The position numbers and the translations under genes are program-made. From NCBI RefSeq assembly GCF_013377885.1, contig NZ_JABKAU010000002.1, positions 162,594 through 226,593 of the forward strand: 64,000 bases of DNA, given 5' to 3'. The stretch is from Hymenobacter lapidiphilus (GTDB lineage Bacteria; Bacteroidota; Bacteroidia; Cytophagales; Hymenobacteraceae). The notes beneath the pieces are model-generated. The model saw only the letters and a program-made list of their open reading frames with translations. It searched no databases and was not told the DNA's origin. Of this stretch, positions 49,928 through 58,934 are shown one piece after another. Positions within the stretch are counted from its first letter, which is position 1; the number at the start of each line of letters is the position of its first letter.

Positions 49928-50740
49928 ATGAAGCTGCGCCTACAACTGTTCGAGTTCGAGGACTTGCCCTGGTTTCCGAAGGTTATCCGGGCCGGGATGA
50001 TGGACTACCTGCGGTTTATGATTTCGGCTTTGGGCACCTACCGGCCCATTGTGCCGCTGCTGCTGACGGCCCTGCGCCACACCGGCCAAACGCGGGTGCT
50101 GGAGTTGGGGGCCGGGGCGGGCGGTGGCACGGCCGGCGTGCTGCGGGGCCTGCGGGCCGGCGGCCTGCCCGAAGCCCGCGTCTGCCTCACCGACCTCTAC
50201 CCCCAGCCGGCCGCCTGGCAGCCGCTGCAGGCCACCACGCCCGGCCTGGAGTTTGAGCTGGCCCCCGTAAACGCGCTGGCCGTACCCGCCAGCCTGCCGG
50301 GCTTCCGCACCATCTTCTCCGCGTTCCACCACTTCCCGCCTGCCGCCGCCGAGGCGTTGCTGGCCGATGCCGTGCGGCAGCACACCGGTATTGGCGTGTT
50401 TGAAGGTGCCGGCAAACACTGGCTGGAGTTGCTGCTGGCCGTTTCGGTGCTGCCGGTAGCCCAGTTGCTCATCACGCCTTTCATCCGTCCATTCCGTCTT
50501 AGCCGGCTGTTTTTCACCTACGTGGTGCCACTCATTCCGCTGTTCACCATCTGGGACGGCTGCGTGAGCATTCTGCGCATGTACCCGCCCGAACAGCTGC
50601 TGGCCCTGGCCCACCGCGCCGACCCGGAAGGCACTTTCGCCTGGCAGGCCGGAAAGGTGCGCCACTGGTGGGGTCCGCAGGTAACGTATTTGATTGGCGT
50701 ACCCCGGACAGCGCGAGATTCTTCGCTACGCTCTGAATGA
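49928..50740 (+). CDS. Class I SAM-dependent methyltransferase
   Basis: 270 residues with motif I in VLELGAGAGGGTAGVLRGLR, motif II/post I VCLTDLYPQPAAW and a membrane-like segment at about 180-210 (LLLAVSVLPVAQLLITPFIR). It probably methylates a small or lipid-soluble substrate. The last codons (TARDSSLRSE) come from dispersed repeat B5 (50711-50743), so the original C-terminus may have been shorter or different. Overlaps the region before the UbiA gene. Confidence 0.85.
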   Translation: MKLRLQLFEFEDLPWFPKVIRAGMMDYLRFMISALGTYRPIVPLLLTALRHTGQTRVLELGAGAGGGTAGVLRGLRAGGLPEARVCLTDLYPQPAAWQPLQATTPGLEFELAPVNALAVPASLPGFRTIFSAFHHFPPAAAEALLADAVRQHTGIGVFEGAGKHWLELLLAVSVLPVAQLLITPFIRPFRLSRLFFTYVVPLIPLFTIWDGCVSILRMYPPEQLLALAHRADPEGTFAWQAGKVRHWWGPQVTYLIGVPRTARDSSLRSE

Positions 50741-50743
50741 CGT
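50711..50743. repeat. Dispersed repeat family B, half-site B5 inside the end of the methyltransferase gene
   Basis: GCGCGAGATTCTTCGCTACG CTCTGAATGACG; reverse complement matches GTCATTCAGAGCGTAGCGAA, a variant of family B. It includes the stop codon of the methyltransferase gene. Confidence 0.75.
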
Positions 50744-50804
50744 TCTTTTCAACTCCTGTAGCTTTACCTTTCCTTCTTCCCTCACGCGCAATATCAACTA
50801 CTAC

Positions 50805-51677
50805 TTGTCACTTACCAAGTACAAAAACGCCTTACCGTTGCTCCGGATACCGTTTTCGGTGTATCTGATGCCGGTGTTCTGGTTTGGGCTGAGCGCTTTG
50901 CGGGAGCCGTTCAGCCCCTGGCGGGCGGTGGGCGTGTTCGTGGTACTACACCTGCTGGCCTATCCCGCCTCCAACGGCTACAACAGCTACTACGACCGCG
51001 ACGAAGGCAGCATCGGGGGCCTGCGCACGCCCCCCAAGGTGTCGCCCGAGCTGCTGCACCTGGTGTGGCTGTTCGATGCGCTGGCGGTGCTGGGCGGTTG
51101 GCTGCTGAGCCCGGTCTTTGCGGGATTGGTGGCCGTGTACCTGCTCGTGTCGAAGGCCTATAGCTATGAGGGCATCCGCCTGAAAAAGTATCCGCTGCTG
51201 AGTACTGCCGTGGTAGTGGTGTTCCAAGGGGCCTACACGTTCCTGATGACCCAGGTGGGCGTGGGGGCCGATTGGGGCCGGCTACTGGCTCCCGATAACC
51301 TACTACTGGCCCTAGTGAGCAGCTTGTTTCTGGCCGGCTCCTACCCGCTTACGCAGGTATACCAGCATGCCGAGGATGCCCGCCGCGGCGACCGGACGCT
51401 GAGTCTGCGGCTGGGAATCCGGGGCACGTTTGTGTTCGCCGGGCTGGCGTTGGCGGCCGGGGCCGGGCTGCTGGCCTACACCTACCTGCGCCGCCACGAG
51501 CTCAGCCACTTGCTGCTGTTTCTGGTGGCTACCGGCCCGGTGGTGTGGCTGTTTGGGCGCTGGGCCTGGGCCGTGTGGCAGGATGAAGCCGCCGCCAACT
51601 TCGACCGCACCATGCGCATGAACCAGGTTTCTTCGCTGTGCATGAGCCTGGCCTTTGCCCTTATGCTGCTTTTTTAG
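50805..51677 (+). CDS. UbiA-family prenyltransferase
   Basis: About 290 residues from a TTG at 50805. Integral membrane enzyme with the first Asp-rich motif NGYNSYYDRDEGSIGG and the second region YQHAEDARRGDRTLSLRLG, and about 8 hydrophobic helices. UbiA enzymes transfer a polyprenyl chain to an aromatic acceptor (menaquinone, haem or carotenoid side paths). No ATG exists in frame; an extension up to a TTG at 50694 would overlap the methyltransferase gene. Start therefore uncertain. Confidence 0.85.
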   Translation: MSLTKYKNALPLLRIPFSVYLMPVFWFGLSALREPFSPWRAVGVFVVLHLLAYPASNGYNSYYDRDEGSIGGLRTPPKVSPELLHLVWLFDALAVLGGWLLSPVFAGLVAVYLLVSKAYSYEGIRLKKYPLLSTAVVVVFQGAYTFLMTQVGVGADWGRLLAPDNLLLALVSSLFLAGSYPLTQVYQHAEDARRGDRTLSLRLGIRGTFVFAGLALAAGAGLLAYTYLRRHELSHLLLFLVATGPVVWLFGRWAWAVWQDEAAANFDRTMRMNQVSSLCMSLAFALMLLF

Positions 51678-51840
51678 CAGCCGGGGCGAGGACGGAGCCA
51701 ACAGCTTTTCAGCGGGCAGCGCGCCGGCTGCAGCACGTTACCCCGCGCAAATTTCTGGTGGCTACACGGGCTCACGAACAGCTTTAACCACCGGGTTTGT
51801 ATTTGCGTAAAACCTCTCCGAGCACCTCACCTCCTCCGCT

Positions 51841-52497
51841 ATGCGCGTACACCTGCTGCTGCTATCTGCCCTGTTTCCGCTGGCTGCGGCCTGCTCCGGC
51901 CCTACCAGCCAGCCCGCCGAGCAGGCCGCCACTCCCAACACAGCCGAAGCCGCCGCTATTGCCCCGCTCGAACCGCTCGACACCGTTCGCGCCGCCACGG
52001 TTACTGCCCAGTCCGATACGTTGCTGACGAACCAGAGCCGCCATGTATTCTCCAATCAGGCCGCGCCCGACGTATTTTCGCTGGTTCTCCGCGGCCCGGC
52101 CGTGCTAAGCGGCGAGGCTACTTTCACTATTACCACAGCTACGGGCGAAGTCATCTTCCGCGAAATCCTGACCTCACCGGAGCTGGAAGCGGCGCTGGTG
52201 TACGAAATGAAAACGCCCACCGCCACCCAGGCCGAGCGCGAGGCCTACGTGCGCCGCCGCCTGCGGGAGTTCTTCGCCGACGCCAACTTCCGACGCCCGG
52301 CCCTGGCTGCCAACGCCGCCTACCCCAGCCCCGCCCCCGCCTACCCCAGCCCCGCCCCCGCCAGCCCCGACCGCGCCACCTGGAACGACCTGCGCCAGCG
52401 CCCCGATGCCGTGCGCTTCGATTATCTGGTGGGTAAAGAAGACCGCCGCCACTTGGTTTGGTCGCCACTCGGCCAGCAGGTTGTGCACCTGCCGTGA
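51841..52497 (+). CDS. Lipoprotein of unknown function
   Basis: 218 residues with lipobox LAAAC (Cys18 in MRVHLLLLSALFPLAAACSG). The mature part has beta-rich DVFSLVLRGPAVLSGEATFT and helical AEREAYVRRRLREFFADANF regions and a Pro/Ser/Ala tandem AAYPSPAPAYPSPAPASP. No known family. Anchored to the outer or inner membrane lipid. Confidence 0.7.
   Translation: MRVHLLLLSALFPLAAACSGPTSQPAEQAATPNTAEAAAIAPLEPLDTVRAATVTAQSDTLLTNQSRHVFSNQAAPDVFSLVLRGPAVLSGEATFTITTATGEVIFREILTSPELEAALVYEMKTPTATQAEREAYVRRRLREFFADANFRRPALAANAAYPSPAPAYPSPAPASPDRATWNDLRQRPDAVRFDYLVGKEDRRHLVWSPLGQQVVHLP
52321..52362. repeat. 21-bp tandem repeat in the lipoprotein gene
   Basis: Two units of TACCCCAGCCCCGCCCCCGC C encode AYPSPAP AYPSPAP. 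In-frame, so unit change would only lengthen the linker. Confidence 0.75.
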
Positions 52498-52523
52498 TTC
52501 ATTAGTACCTAACCTCCCGTCTG

Positions 52524-53186
52524 CTACTCGGCCGCCTGAGCCAAGGCGTCGGTGAGGTTGCGGGCGAATACATCATAGGGCTGAAAGCCGCGGCTGAGCA
52601 CGTAGCCCTGCGAACCAGACCGCAGAATGATGGTCGGGAAGCCCTGCACGCCGATGCGGGCCACAGCCTCGAATTCGCGGCGTACAGCCGCCCCGGTTTC
52701 GGGCAGCGCAAACCGGCGTGCAAACTCCCGGAAGTCCAGATTGAGCGCCTGCACCAGTGGTTCGTAAGTGTGCACATCGTTTAAATCCTCGCCCCGCATG
52801 AACAGGGCCTGCTGCACGGCATGGGCAAAGTCCAGCACCCGGCCATGGGCGTCGAGCTGGCGCACGATGTACAGCGCCCGGGCCGGAGCCTCCGAGTCCT
52901 GGAAATAGGTGCCGGCCGCGCCCAACTGCTTGTAGGCCTCCCCAAACTGCACGCCGGTGGCCCGCTCTACCTGCGGCATGGCCCCTTCGATGTAGCCCCA
53001 ACCAGCCCCGATAGACTCGGCCTGCTCGCCGGCCAGCATACCGCCGCTAAGCACCGAGATGGTCAGGCGGCCCGCAAAATCGGTTTGTACGCGCTGCATC
53101 ACCGGGCTCGTACCATAGCACCAGCCACAGTAAGCGTCGTAGAGGTAGAGTAGCTCAGGCAGGTCGGAGGCGGGGGTAGGTTGCAT
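52524..53186 (-). CDS. DsbA/FrnE-family thiol-disulfide oxidoreductase
   Basis: 220 residues. CGWC active site in LLYLYDAYCGWCYGTSP, a helical insert (RAGMLAGEQAES... region ALYIVRQLDAHGRVLDFAHA), and cis-Pro loop GVQGFPTIIL. No signal peptide, so cytoplasmic, as for FrnE/2-hydroxychromene-like isomerase relatives. The ATG at 53186 is preferred to the TTG at 53195. Confidence 0.88.
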   Translation of the reverse strand: MQPTPASDLPELLYLYDAYCGWCYGTSPVMQRVQTDFAGRLTISVLSGGMLAGEQAESIGAGWGYIEGAMPQVERATGVQFGEAYKQLGAAGTYFQDSEAPARALYIVRQLDAHGRVLDFAHAVQQALFMRGEDLNDVHTYEPLVQALNLDFREFARRFALPETGAAVRREFEAVARIGVQGFPTIILRSGSQGYVLSRGFQPYDVFARNLTDALAQAAE

Positions 53187-53412
53187 AAGGGGCAAAGTAC
53201 CGGTGCAAAATCAGGTTAGCCAAATCGGTGGTGGCACAGCGGAGGAAATGAGGAGCATCAATTTGTATAATTCTCGATTTATATAATTTTTTTTATTAAT
53301 GATTTCATCTTTTATTGATTACGATCAATTTATTGTTATATTAGATATATAAATTCTTCTCAAACGGTACAGCTTTTTTCACCATTTGAACTCGGCTAAC
53401 GGATGACTTATC
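53187..53412. other. AT-rich intergenic region before the T9SS gene
   Basis: From about 53255 to 53380 the DNA is strongly AT-rich (runs such as TTTTTTTTATTAATG). It contains many TATA-like steps but no exact TAnnTTTG. It is likely the upstream control region of the secreted protein gene. Confidence 0.4.
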
Positions 53413-54714
53413 ATGAAAACTCTCTTCTCCCCTTTTATCCTGCTGTTGGTATTGCTGCTGGCAGGCTCCGAAACCGCGCTGGGCCAGTGCACTTACACTT
53501 CAAAGCCTGCAGGCGGTAATTTTAGCAACCCTGACACTTGGCAAGTGGAAGGTGCGGGTTGCCCTACGAATTCCATTCCTGCCTCTATCGATGTCATCAA
53601 TATCGTTAGTGCGGTTATACTTGACATAAACTTCACTGTATCAGGCACACCCAATGGGAAGGAATCCGGAGTAATGATTATTTCTAAAACCGATCAGAGT
53701 GTCGGGTCGCTGAAAGAAGTACCCGAAATACCCCGTACCCTCACCATCGACCGCGGCACTTTGGATATAAAGGGTGTTGGTGCTCTTAATACGAGCCAAC
53801 CACAGCTGGACGTATCGCAGCTCAATGTTAATCACACCCAAGTGGGGCAATTCATTGCTAAGATGCGTATCGGAAGTAACTCGACCGTGAAGATTAGCTG
53901 TTTGATGCTAGGCAATCAGGGTGGTATTGACCTTGCCCAAAATGCTCATCTCATAGTAGGCGGCAACATTGATGTTCAAACCGGCAATGGCTCTATTAAT
54001 GGTACCGCTTTGTCCTCTTTAGATCCTGCAGATGTCCATATCGTCGGAGAATTTACGGGGGTCAACGGAGGCACCCGAAACGTCTTCAGTGGCAACCTGA
54101 CCTGGTGCATGGAAGGAGTATCGAAGCCCTGTGTTGGAACTGGACCTGTACAGGATCCACCGACGGGCGGCAACCCCTTCTGCAGGCCCCTTCCCGTCAC
54201 GCTCATCCGCTTTGCGGCCCAGGCCCGCCCCTCGGGCGTTAAGCTCGACTGGGCGACGGCCACCGAGCTCAACAACGATTACTTTGAGGTGCAGCGCAGC
54301 CCCGACGGTCGCGGATTTGTCCCGATTGGCCGCGTAGCCGGTATGGGTACCACCAGTACGGGCGCTACTTACAGCTTCACCGACACCGCTCCGCTGGCCG
54401 GCCCGGGGTACTATCGCCTGCGCCAGACTGACCACGACGGGAGCACGGCATTTTCGGCAGTGGTTACGGTTGCTGGCCGGCAACAATTGGAGGCCATCGT
54501 CTACCCCAACCCCGGCACAACCACGATTACTATGCCCGCGAGTGCCGGTAAGACCATCGATTACCGCATTTACACCGCTACCGGCCGCACTGTGCTTGCA
54601 GGCCACATGGCAGGCGGCACTTCGTTTGATGTGCAGCAGATTCCGGCCGGCCTCTACCTAATAGAACTCATTACCGACGGGCAGCGCCACGTTCAGCGCT
54701 TCGTGCGGAATTGA
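53413..54714 (+). CDS. T9SS type A sorting-domain protein
   Basis: 433 residues. Signal peptide (LFSPFILLLVLLLAGSETAL, cut before GQC), then a beta-rich body with PAGGNFSNPDTWQVEG and a final type A sorting domain: IVYPNPGTTTITMPASAGK, then TIDYRIYTATGRTVLAGHMA, and GLYLIELITDGQRHVQRFVR. A fibronectin-like piece (LDWATATELNNDYFEVQRSP) precedes it. T9SS secretes such proteins and anchors or releases them at the cell surface. The first half is less GC-rich than the second. Confidence 0.85.
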   Translation: MKTLFSPFILLLVLLLAGSETALGQCTYTSKPAGGNFSNPDTWQVEGAGCPTNSIPASIDVINIVSAVILDINFTVSGTPNGKESGVMIISKTDQSVGSLKEVPEIPRTLTIDRGTLDIKGVGALNTSQPQLDVSQLNVNHTQVGQFIAKMRIGSNSTVKISCLMLGNQGGIDLAQNAHLIVGGNIDVQTGNGSINGTALSSLDPADVHIVGEFTGVNGGTRNVFSGNLTWCMEGVSKPCVGTGPVQDPPTGGNPFCRPLPVTLIRFAAQARPSGVKLDWATATELNNDYFEVQRSPDGRGFVPIGRVAGMGTTSTGATYSFTDTAPLAGPGYYRLRQTDHDGSTAFSAVVTVAGRQQLEAIVYPNPGTTTITMPASAGKTIDYRIYTATGRTVLAGHMAGGTSFDVQQIPAGLYLIELITDGQRHVQRFVRN

Positions 54715-54824
54715 GCATACAATGGGAGTTCGCAAAAAACGCTGTTTCCTTTAGGCTGCAACTGTCCTGTCGGAGCAACTCTGCCTGATCTACTCCCAAC
54801 ATCTCTGATTCAGCCCATCAGCTA

Positions 54825-54889
54825 GCCGCATTAATACCAGAAAGCCCGCTTCGCACAGTGCGAAACGGGCTTTCTGGTATTAATGCGGC
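54825..54889. terminator. Bidirectional terminator, 24-bp perfect stem
   Basis: 54825-54848 pairs perfectly with 54866-54889; the loop itself holds a second stem (TTCGCA / TGCGAA). It lies between the convergent T9SS and rho genes. Confidence 0.93.
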
Positions 54890-54901
54890 TTGTCTGGCAA
54901 C

Positions 54902-57058
54902 TTAGCCATTCATGGCCAGCAGGAACTCTTCGTTGTCCTTGGTGCCTTTCATGCGGTCTTTGAGGAACTCCATGGCCTCGGAGGCCGTCATGTCGGACAT
55001 GAACTTGCGCAGCACCCAGATGCGGTTGAGTTCGTCCTTGCTCATGAGCAGGTCTTCGCGGCGGGTGCCGGAAGCAGGCACATCAATGGCCGGGAAGATG
55101 CGCTTATTGGCCAGTTTACGATCCAGCTGCAATTCCATGTTGCCGGTGCCTTTGAATTCCTCGAAAATCACCTCGTCCATTTTGGAGCCGGTTTCGATGA
55201 GGGCTGTGGCGATGATGGTGAGCGAGCCGCCGTCTTCCACGTTGCGGGCCGCGCCAAAGAAGCGCTTAGGCTTGTGCAAGGCGTTGGCATCAACACCGCC
55301 CGACAGAATTTTGCCCGAAGCCGGCTGCACCGTGTTGTAGGCGCGGGCCAGGCGGGTAATCGAGTCGAGCAGAATAACCACATCGTGGCCGCACTCGACG
55401 AGGCGCTTGGCCTTTTCCAGCGCGATGGTGGCAATTTTTACGTGGCGGTCGGCCGTTTCGTCGAAAGTCGAGCTGAGCACTTCGGCCTTCACGGTGCGGG
55501 CCATGTCGGTCACTTCTTCCGGCCGCTCGTCAATCAGCAGAATCATCAGATACACCTCGGGATGGTTTTCGGAAATCGAGTTGGCAATTTCCTGGAGCAA
55601 CACCGTTTTACCGGTTTTGGGCTGGGCCACAATCAGGCCCCGCTGGCCCTTGCCGATGGGGGCAAACAGGTCGAGAATCCGGGTGCTGTACTGAGCCGAT
55701 TTGGTAGACAGCTTGAGGCGCTCATCGGCGAAGAGCGGGGTGAGGTTGGTGAACGGAATTCGGTCGCGGGCTTCCTCTACCGAGCGGCCGTTCACGCTTT
55801 CTACACCCACAAGGGCAAAGTACTTCTCGCCTTCGCGGGGCGGACGGATGGTGGCTTTCACCGAGTCGCCGGCCTTGAGGGCAAACTGCTTCACCTGCTG
55901 CGGCGACACATAAATGTCATCGGGCGAGGTCAGGTAGTTATAGAAAGGGCTGCGCAGGAAGCCGTAGCCGCCGTCGGGCATCATTTCCAGAGTGCCGTCA
56001 CCGGGGATGATGAGGTCCATTTCCGGCAGCTTGTTGCCGCGCTGTTCATTACCGCGCTGCTGCTGGTCCTGCCGGGGCTGGTCCTGCCGGCCCTGGTCGG
56101 AACGGCCGGCTTCGGCACCGCCGCCGCTCTGGCGCTCGGCCAGGCGCTGCTGGCGGGCAAGCTCGCGGGCGGCAAATCGTTCTTCGCGGCGCTGCTCGCG
56201 CTGCTCCCGGCCATCGGGGCGGTTGCCGTCGCGCTGGTTGCGGCCTTCGCGGGGCTGGTCGTTGCGGTTTTCGCGGCCTTCCCGGTTTTCGCGTCCTTCC
56301 CGGTTCTCCCGGCCCTCACGGCCACTGTAATTATCAGCGCGGTCGTCGCGGAAGTTGCGGGGCTGGTCGGAACGCGGGGCAACGGCCGTTTCGCGGGCTA
56401 CTGCGGCGGCTACGGTAACATCGGCCAGATCATCAGAAAGCGCAACGTCGGCCAGAGCGACATCGGCCAGGGCAGCATCGGAGGCCGTGATGGGGCGACC
56501 GGCGCGGTCGGTGCGAACACGGCGCTCGGGGCGCTGGTAGAGCTTCACCGGGCGGTCGGCGCTGCCGGGCTCCTCGGTTCCGTCGGTGGCTACTGCGGCA
56601 GCAGCCGGCTCGGCGGGCGTGGCCGTCAGGGTTACATCGGAATAGGTAGGCGAAGGAGCCGGAGCTTCCGGAGCCGTAGGGCTGGCAACTGCTTCGGGGG
56701 CGGCAGCCACTTCGGCGGGTGCCGATGGTGCGGGGGCCTGCTGAGCCGCCTGCTCGGCCGCTGCTTTAGTGCGGCTGGTGGCTGGGCGCACGGCCGTTTT
56801 TTTCGGGGCGGCGGCCTGCGAAGCACGCGCAGCAGGCTTTTTAGGCGCTGCTTCGGCGACTACCGCGTCGGGAGCGGCAACGGGCTCCGCGGCGGGCCGG
56901 GCGGCAGGCCGCGGCGCGGGGCCCTTGGCTTGGTGGTCTAAAATCTTGTAAATCAGGTCTTGCTTGCTCAGCTTCTTGAAGTTACCGACCTCAATGTTTT
57001 CGGCAATTTCCTTCAACTCGGACAGTAAACGGTCCTTTAGCTCGTCGATGGTGTACAT
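54902..57058 (-). CDS. rho: Transcription termination factor Rho with disordered insert
   Basis: 718 residues against about 420 in E. coli. N-terminal Rho domain ([44 protein letters not shown]), then roughly 300 residues of low-complexity Pro/Ala and Arg/Gly/Asn/Glu sequence with repeats [17 protein letters not shown], then the cold-shock-like RNA site, ATPase core with [25 protein letters not shown] and the C-terminal [37 protein letters not shown]. Such inserts in Bacteroidota Rho are disordered and can drive phase separation (known from Bacteroides). Start at MYTIDELK. Confidence 0.96.
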   Translation of the reverse strand: MYTIDELKDRLLSELKEIAENIEVGNFKKLSKQDLIYKILDHQAKGPAPRPAARPAAEPVAAPDAVVAEAAPKKPAARASQAAAPKKTAVRPATSRTKAAAEQAAQQAPAPSAPAEVAAAPEAVASPTAPEAPAPSPTYSDVTLTATPAEPAAAAVATDGTEEPGSADRPVKLYQRPERRVRTDRAGRPITASDAALADVALADVALSDDLADVTVAAAVARETAVAPRSDQPRNFRDDRADNYSGREGRENREGRENREGRENRNDQPREGRNQRDGNRPDGREQREQRREERFAARELARQQRLAERQSGGGAEAGRSDQGRQDQPRQDQQQRGNEQRGNKLPEMDLIIPGDGTLEMMPDGGYGFLRSPFYNYLTSPDDIYVSPQQVKQFALKAGDSVKATIRPPREGEKYFALVGVESVNGRSVEEARDRIPFTNLTPLFADERLKLSTKSAQYSTRILDLFAPIGKGQRGLIVAQPKTGKTVLLQEIANSISENHPEVYLMILLIDERPEEVTDMARTVKAEVLSSTFDETADRHVKIATIALEKAKRLVECGHDVVILLDSITRLARAYNTVQPASGKILSGGVDANALHKPKRFFGAARNVEDGGSLTIIATALIETGSKMDEVIFEEFKGTGNMELQLDRKLANKRIFPAIDVPASGTRREDLLMSKDELNRIWVLRKFMSDMTASEAMEFLKDRMKGTKDNEEFLLAMNG
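56250..56330. repeat. Short tandem repeats in the rho insert
   Basis: Units of about 18 bases encode ENREGR steps in the Rho insert. The reading frame is kept. Same region has long apparent frames on the other strand, which are shadows. Confidence 0.6.
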
Positions 57059-57489
57059 ATACGGATGTGGGGGGGCAAAAAAGGGAATTCGGGGCCGCGC
57101 GCGCACCGCGTAAGCGAGGCAAGGGGCATTCCGGACATCAGCAGCAACCGCTGGGCGGTGCCTGATGCAGGGAAAAGCAGGAAATAGGGTAAGTGAAACC
57201 GGCTGGCGCGGGGCGAAGACGGGCGGGGCGTAAAGAATAAATCAGCTAACGGGCCCGCCGGCTAAAGCCGACTTGTATGTGCAATGTTAACGGAATATGC
57301 GGGAACTGCCAAATCGGGCTTTCAATCCGGCCACTCAGGCTGGTACGAGTGGGCGGGCGGCCGCGAAACTGGCGGCAGCGGCCCCGAAAAACCCACTGGC
57401 TCTCTTTGGGCAACTGCTCGCAGCCTATACGGCGGGCAGCACCGAAAGGATACGGGCAGCCACTTTGCCGGCCTGGAAATAGCCCACGC
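57059..57489. other. Divergent rho-serS gap, little content
   Basis: GC-rich, no repeat family found. A reading frame of 61 codons (57297-57482) is the only frame that looks coding-like; its translation includes NPLALFGQLLAAYTAG. No recognised rho leader structure. Confidence 0.4.
57297..57482 (+). CDS. Possible small protein, 61 residues (weak)
   Basis: ATG to TAG; contains an Ala-rich helix (AAAKLAAAAPKNPLALFGQL LAAY). Third codon positions are GC-rich as in real genes here. There is no homologue I can name, and it lies in the serS upstream region. Could be noise. Confidence 0.2.
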   Translation: MRELPNRAFNPATQAGTSGRAAAKLAAAAPKNPLALFGQLLAAYTAGSTERIRAATLPAWK

Positions 57490-57519
57490 TTGGCGGCCGA
57501 AATCAAAGGGCTATTTTTG
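57490..57519 (+). promoter_or_regulatory. serS promoter, -33 TTG and -7 TATTTTTG
   Basis: TTG at 57490-57492 and TATTTTTG at 57512-57519 with a 19-base gap: an ideal Bacteroidota promoter. The start codon is 34 bases after the -7 element. Confidence 0.75.
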
Positions 57520-57553
57520 GGCTCCCGAATTCGCTTTTTTCCGCTCTACTGCT

Positions 57554-58834
57554 ATGCTGCAAGTTGCCGTTCTGAAAGAAAACACCGCGGCCGTACTGGC
57601 TGCCCTGGCCAAGCGCCACTACCCCACCGCCGAAGCCGACGTGCAGGCCGTGCTCGACCTCGACCAGCGTCGGCGCGAGCTGCAAACCGGCCACGATCAG
57701 GCCCAGGCCGAAGCCAACGAGCTGGCCCGGCAGATTGGCGGTCTGATGAAAACCGGCCAGAAAGCTGAGGCGGAGGTTCTCAAGGTTCGTACTGCCGAAC
57801 TCAAGCAGCAAACCAAAACCCATTCCGACGAGCTGGCCGACACCGAGAAGCAACTCCAGCAGCTGCTGTACAAGCTGCCCAACATGCCCCACACCAGCGT
57901 ACCGGAAGGCCGCGGGGCCGACGACAACGAGGTGGTGCGCGAGTGGGGCACCAAGCCCGAGCTGGCCACCGACGCTAAGCCCCACTGGGACCTGATTGAG
58001 CAGTACGACATCATCGATTTCGCGCTGGGCAATAAAATTACCGGCGCCGGCTTCCCGGTGTATAAGGATAAGGGTGCCCGTTTGCAGCGGGCGCTCATCA
58101 ACTTTTTCCTGGATGAAGCCCGCGCCGCCGGCTACACCGAGGTGCAGGTCCCGATTCTGGTGAACGAAGCCAGCGGCTATGGCACCGGCAACCTGCCCGA
58201 CAAGGAGGGCCAGATGTACCACGCCACCGCCGATGACCTTTACCTGATTCCGACGGCCGAGGTGCCCATTACCAACCTCTACCGCGACGATATTATTGCC
58301 ACTGAGCGGCTACCCATCCGCAATGCCGGCTACACACCTTGCTTCCGCCGCGAAGCCGGCTCGTGGGGCGCGCACGTGCGGGGCCTTAACCGCCTGCACC
58401 AGTTCGATAAGGTGGAAATCGTGCACATCACGCAGCCCGAAAACAGCTACGCGGCGCTTGAGGTGATGGTGGCCCACATTGAAATGCTGCTGCAGAAGCT
58501 GGAGCTCCCCTACCGCGTGCTGCGCCTGTGCGGCGGCGACATGGGCTTCACCTCGGCCCTTACCTTCGACCTGGAGGTGTGGAGCGGCGCCCAGCAGCGC
58601 TGGCTAGAGGTCAGCTCGGCCTCCAATTTTGAAACCTACCAGGCCAACCGCCTCAAGCTACGCTACCGCCCCGAGGGCAGCACCAAAACCCAGCTGTTGC
58701 ATACGCTCAATGGCTCGGCGCTGGCCCTGCCCCGCATTGTGGCGGCCCTGCTCGAAAACAACCAGACGTCCGAAGGCATCCGCCTTCCCAAAGTGCTGCA
58801 CTCGTATTGCGGGTTTGAAACGATTGGCGGGTAA
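57554..58834 (+). CDS. serS: Seryl-tRNA synthetase
   Basis: 426 residues from MLQVAVLKENTAAVLAALAK. N-terminal coiled-coil arm (RELQTGHDQAQAEANELARQ, TKTHSDELADTEKQLQQLLY) and class II motifs: FRREAGSWGAHVRGLNRLHQ FDKVEI (motif 2) and LEVSSASNFETYQANRLKLR (motif 3). Charges tRNA-Ser. In-frame ATG at 57284 would add 90 residues of no family match and would lie upstream of the promoter, so it is rejected. Confidence 0.97.
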   Translation: MLQVAVLKENTAAVLAALAKRHYPTAEADVQAVLDLDQRRRELQTGHDQAQAEANELARQIGGLMKTGQKAEAEVLKVRTAELKQQTKTHSDELADTEKQLQQLLYKLPNMPHTSVPEGRGADDNEVVREWGTKPELATDAKPHWDLIEQYDIIDFALGNKITGAGFPVYKDKGARLQRALINFFLDEARAAGYTEVQVPILVNEASGYGTGNLPDKEGQMYHATADDLYLIPTAEVPITNLYRDDIIATERLPIRNAGYTPCFRREAGSWGAHVRGLNRLHQFDKVEIVHITQPENSYAALEVMVAHIEMLLQKLELPYRVLRLCGGDMGFTSALTFDLEVWSGAQQRWLEVSSASNFETYQANRLKLRYRPEGSTKTQLLHTLNGSALALPRIVAALLENNQTSEGIRLPKVLHSYCGFETIGG

Positions 58835-58840
58835 TTCATA

Positions 58841-58934
58841 GAATAAACGAGGGCAGCCTTCACAAGAATAAAGCCCCTGACATCCGCACGGATGTCAGGG
58901 GCTTTATTCTTGTGAAGGCTGCCCTCGTTTATTC
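58841..58934. terminator. Very long bidirectional terminator, 45-bp perfect stem
   Basis: 58841-58885 pairs without mismatch with 58890-58934; loop GCAC. Core GCCCCTGACATCC. The right arm contains the stop codon of the OsmC gene (58929-58931), so the hairpin overlaps coding sequence. Convergent serS and osmC. Confidence 0.93.

Noticed and set aside
54890..56941. 683-codon open frame on the plus strand opposite rho
   Set aside because: It mirrors the Rho coding sequence in a GC-rich gene; translation is low complexity and lacks family motifs, while Rho on the other strand is unambiguous.
57284..57553. 90-residue N-terminal extension of seryl-tRNA synthetase
   Set aside because: The promoter lies inside it, and family length fits the ATG at 57554.
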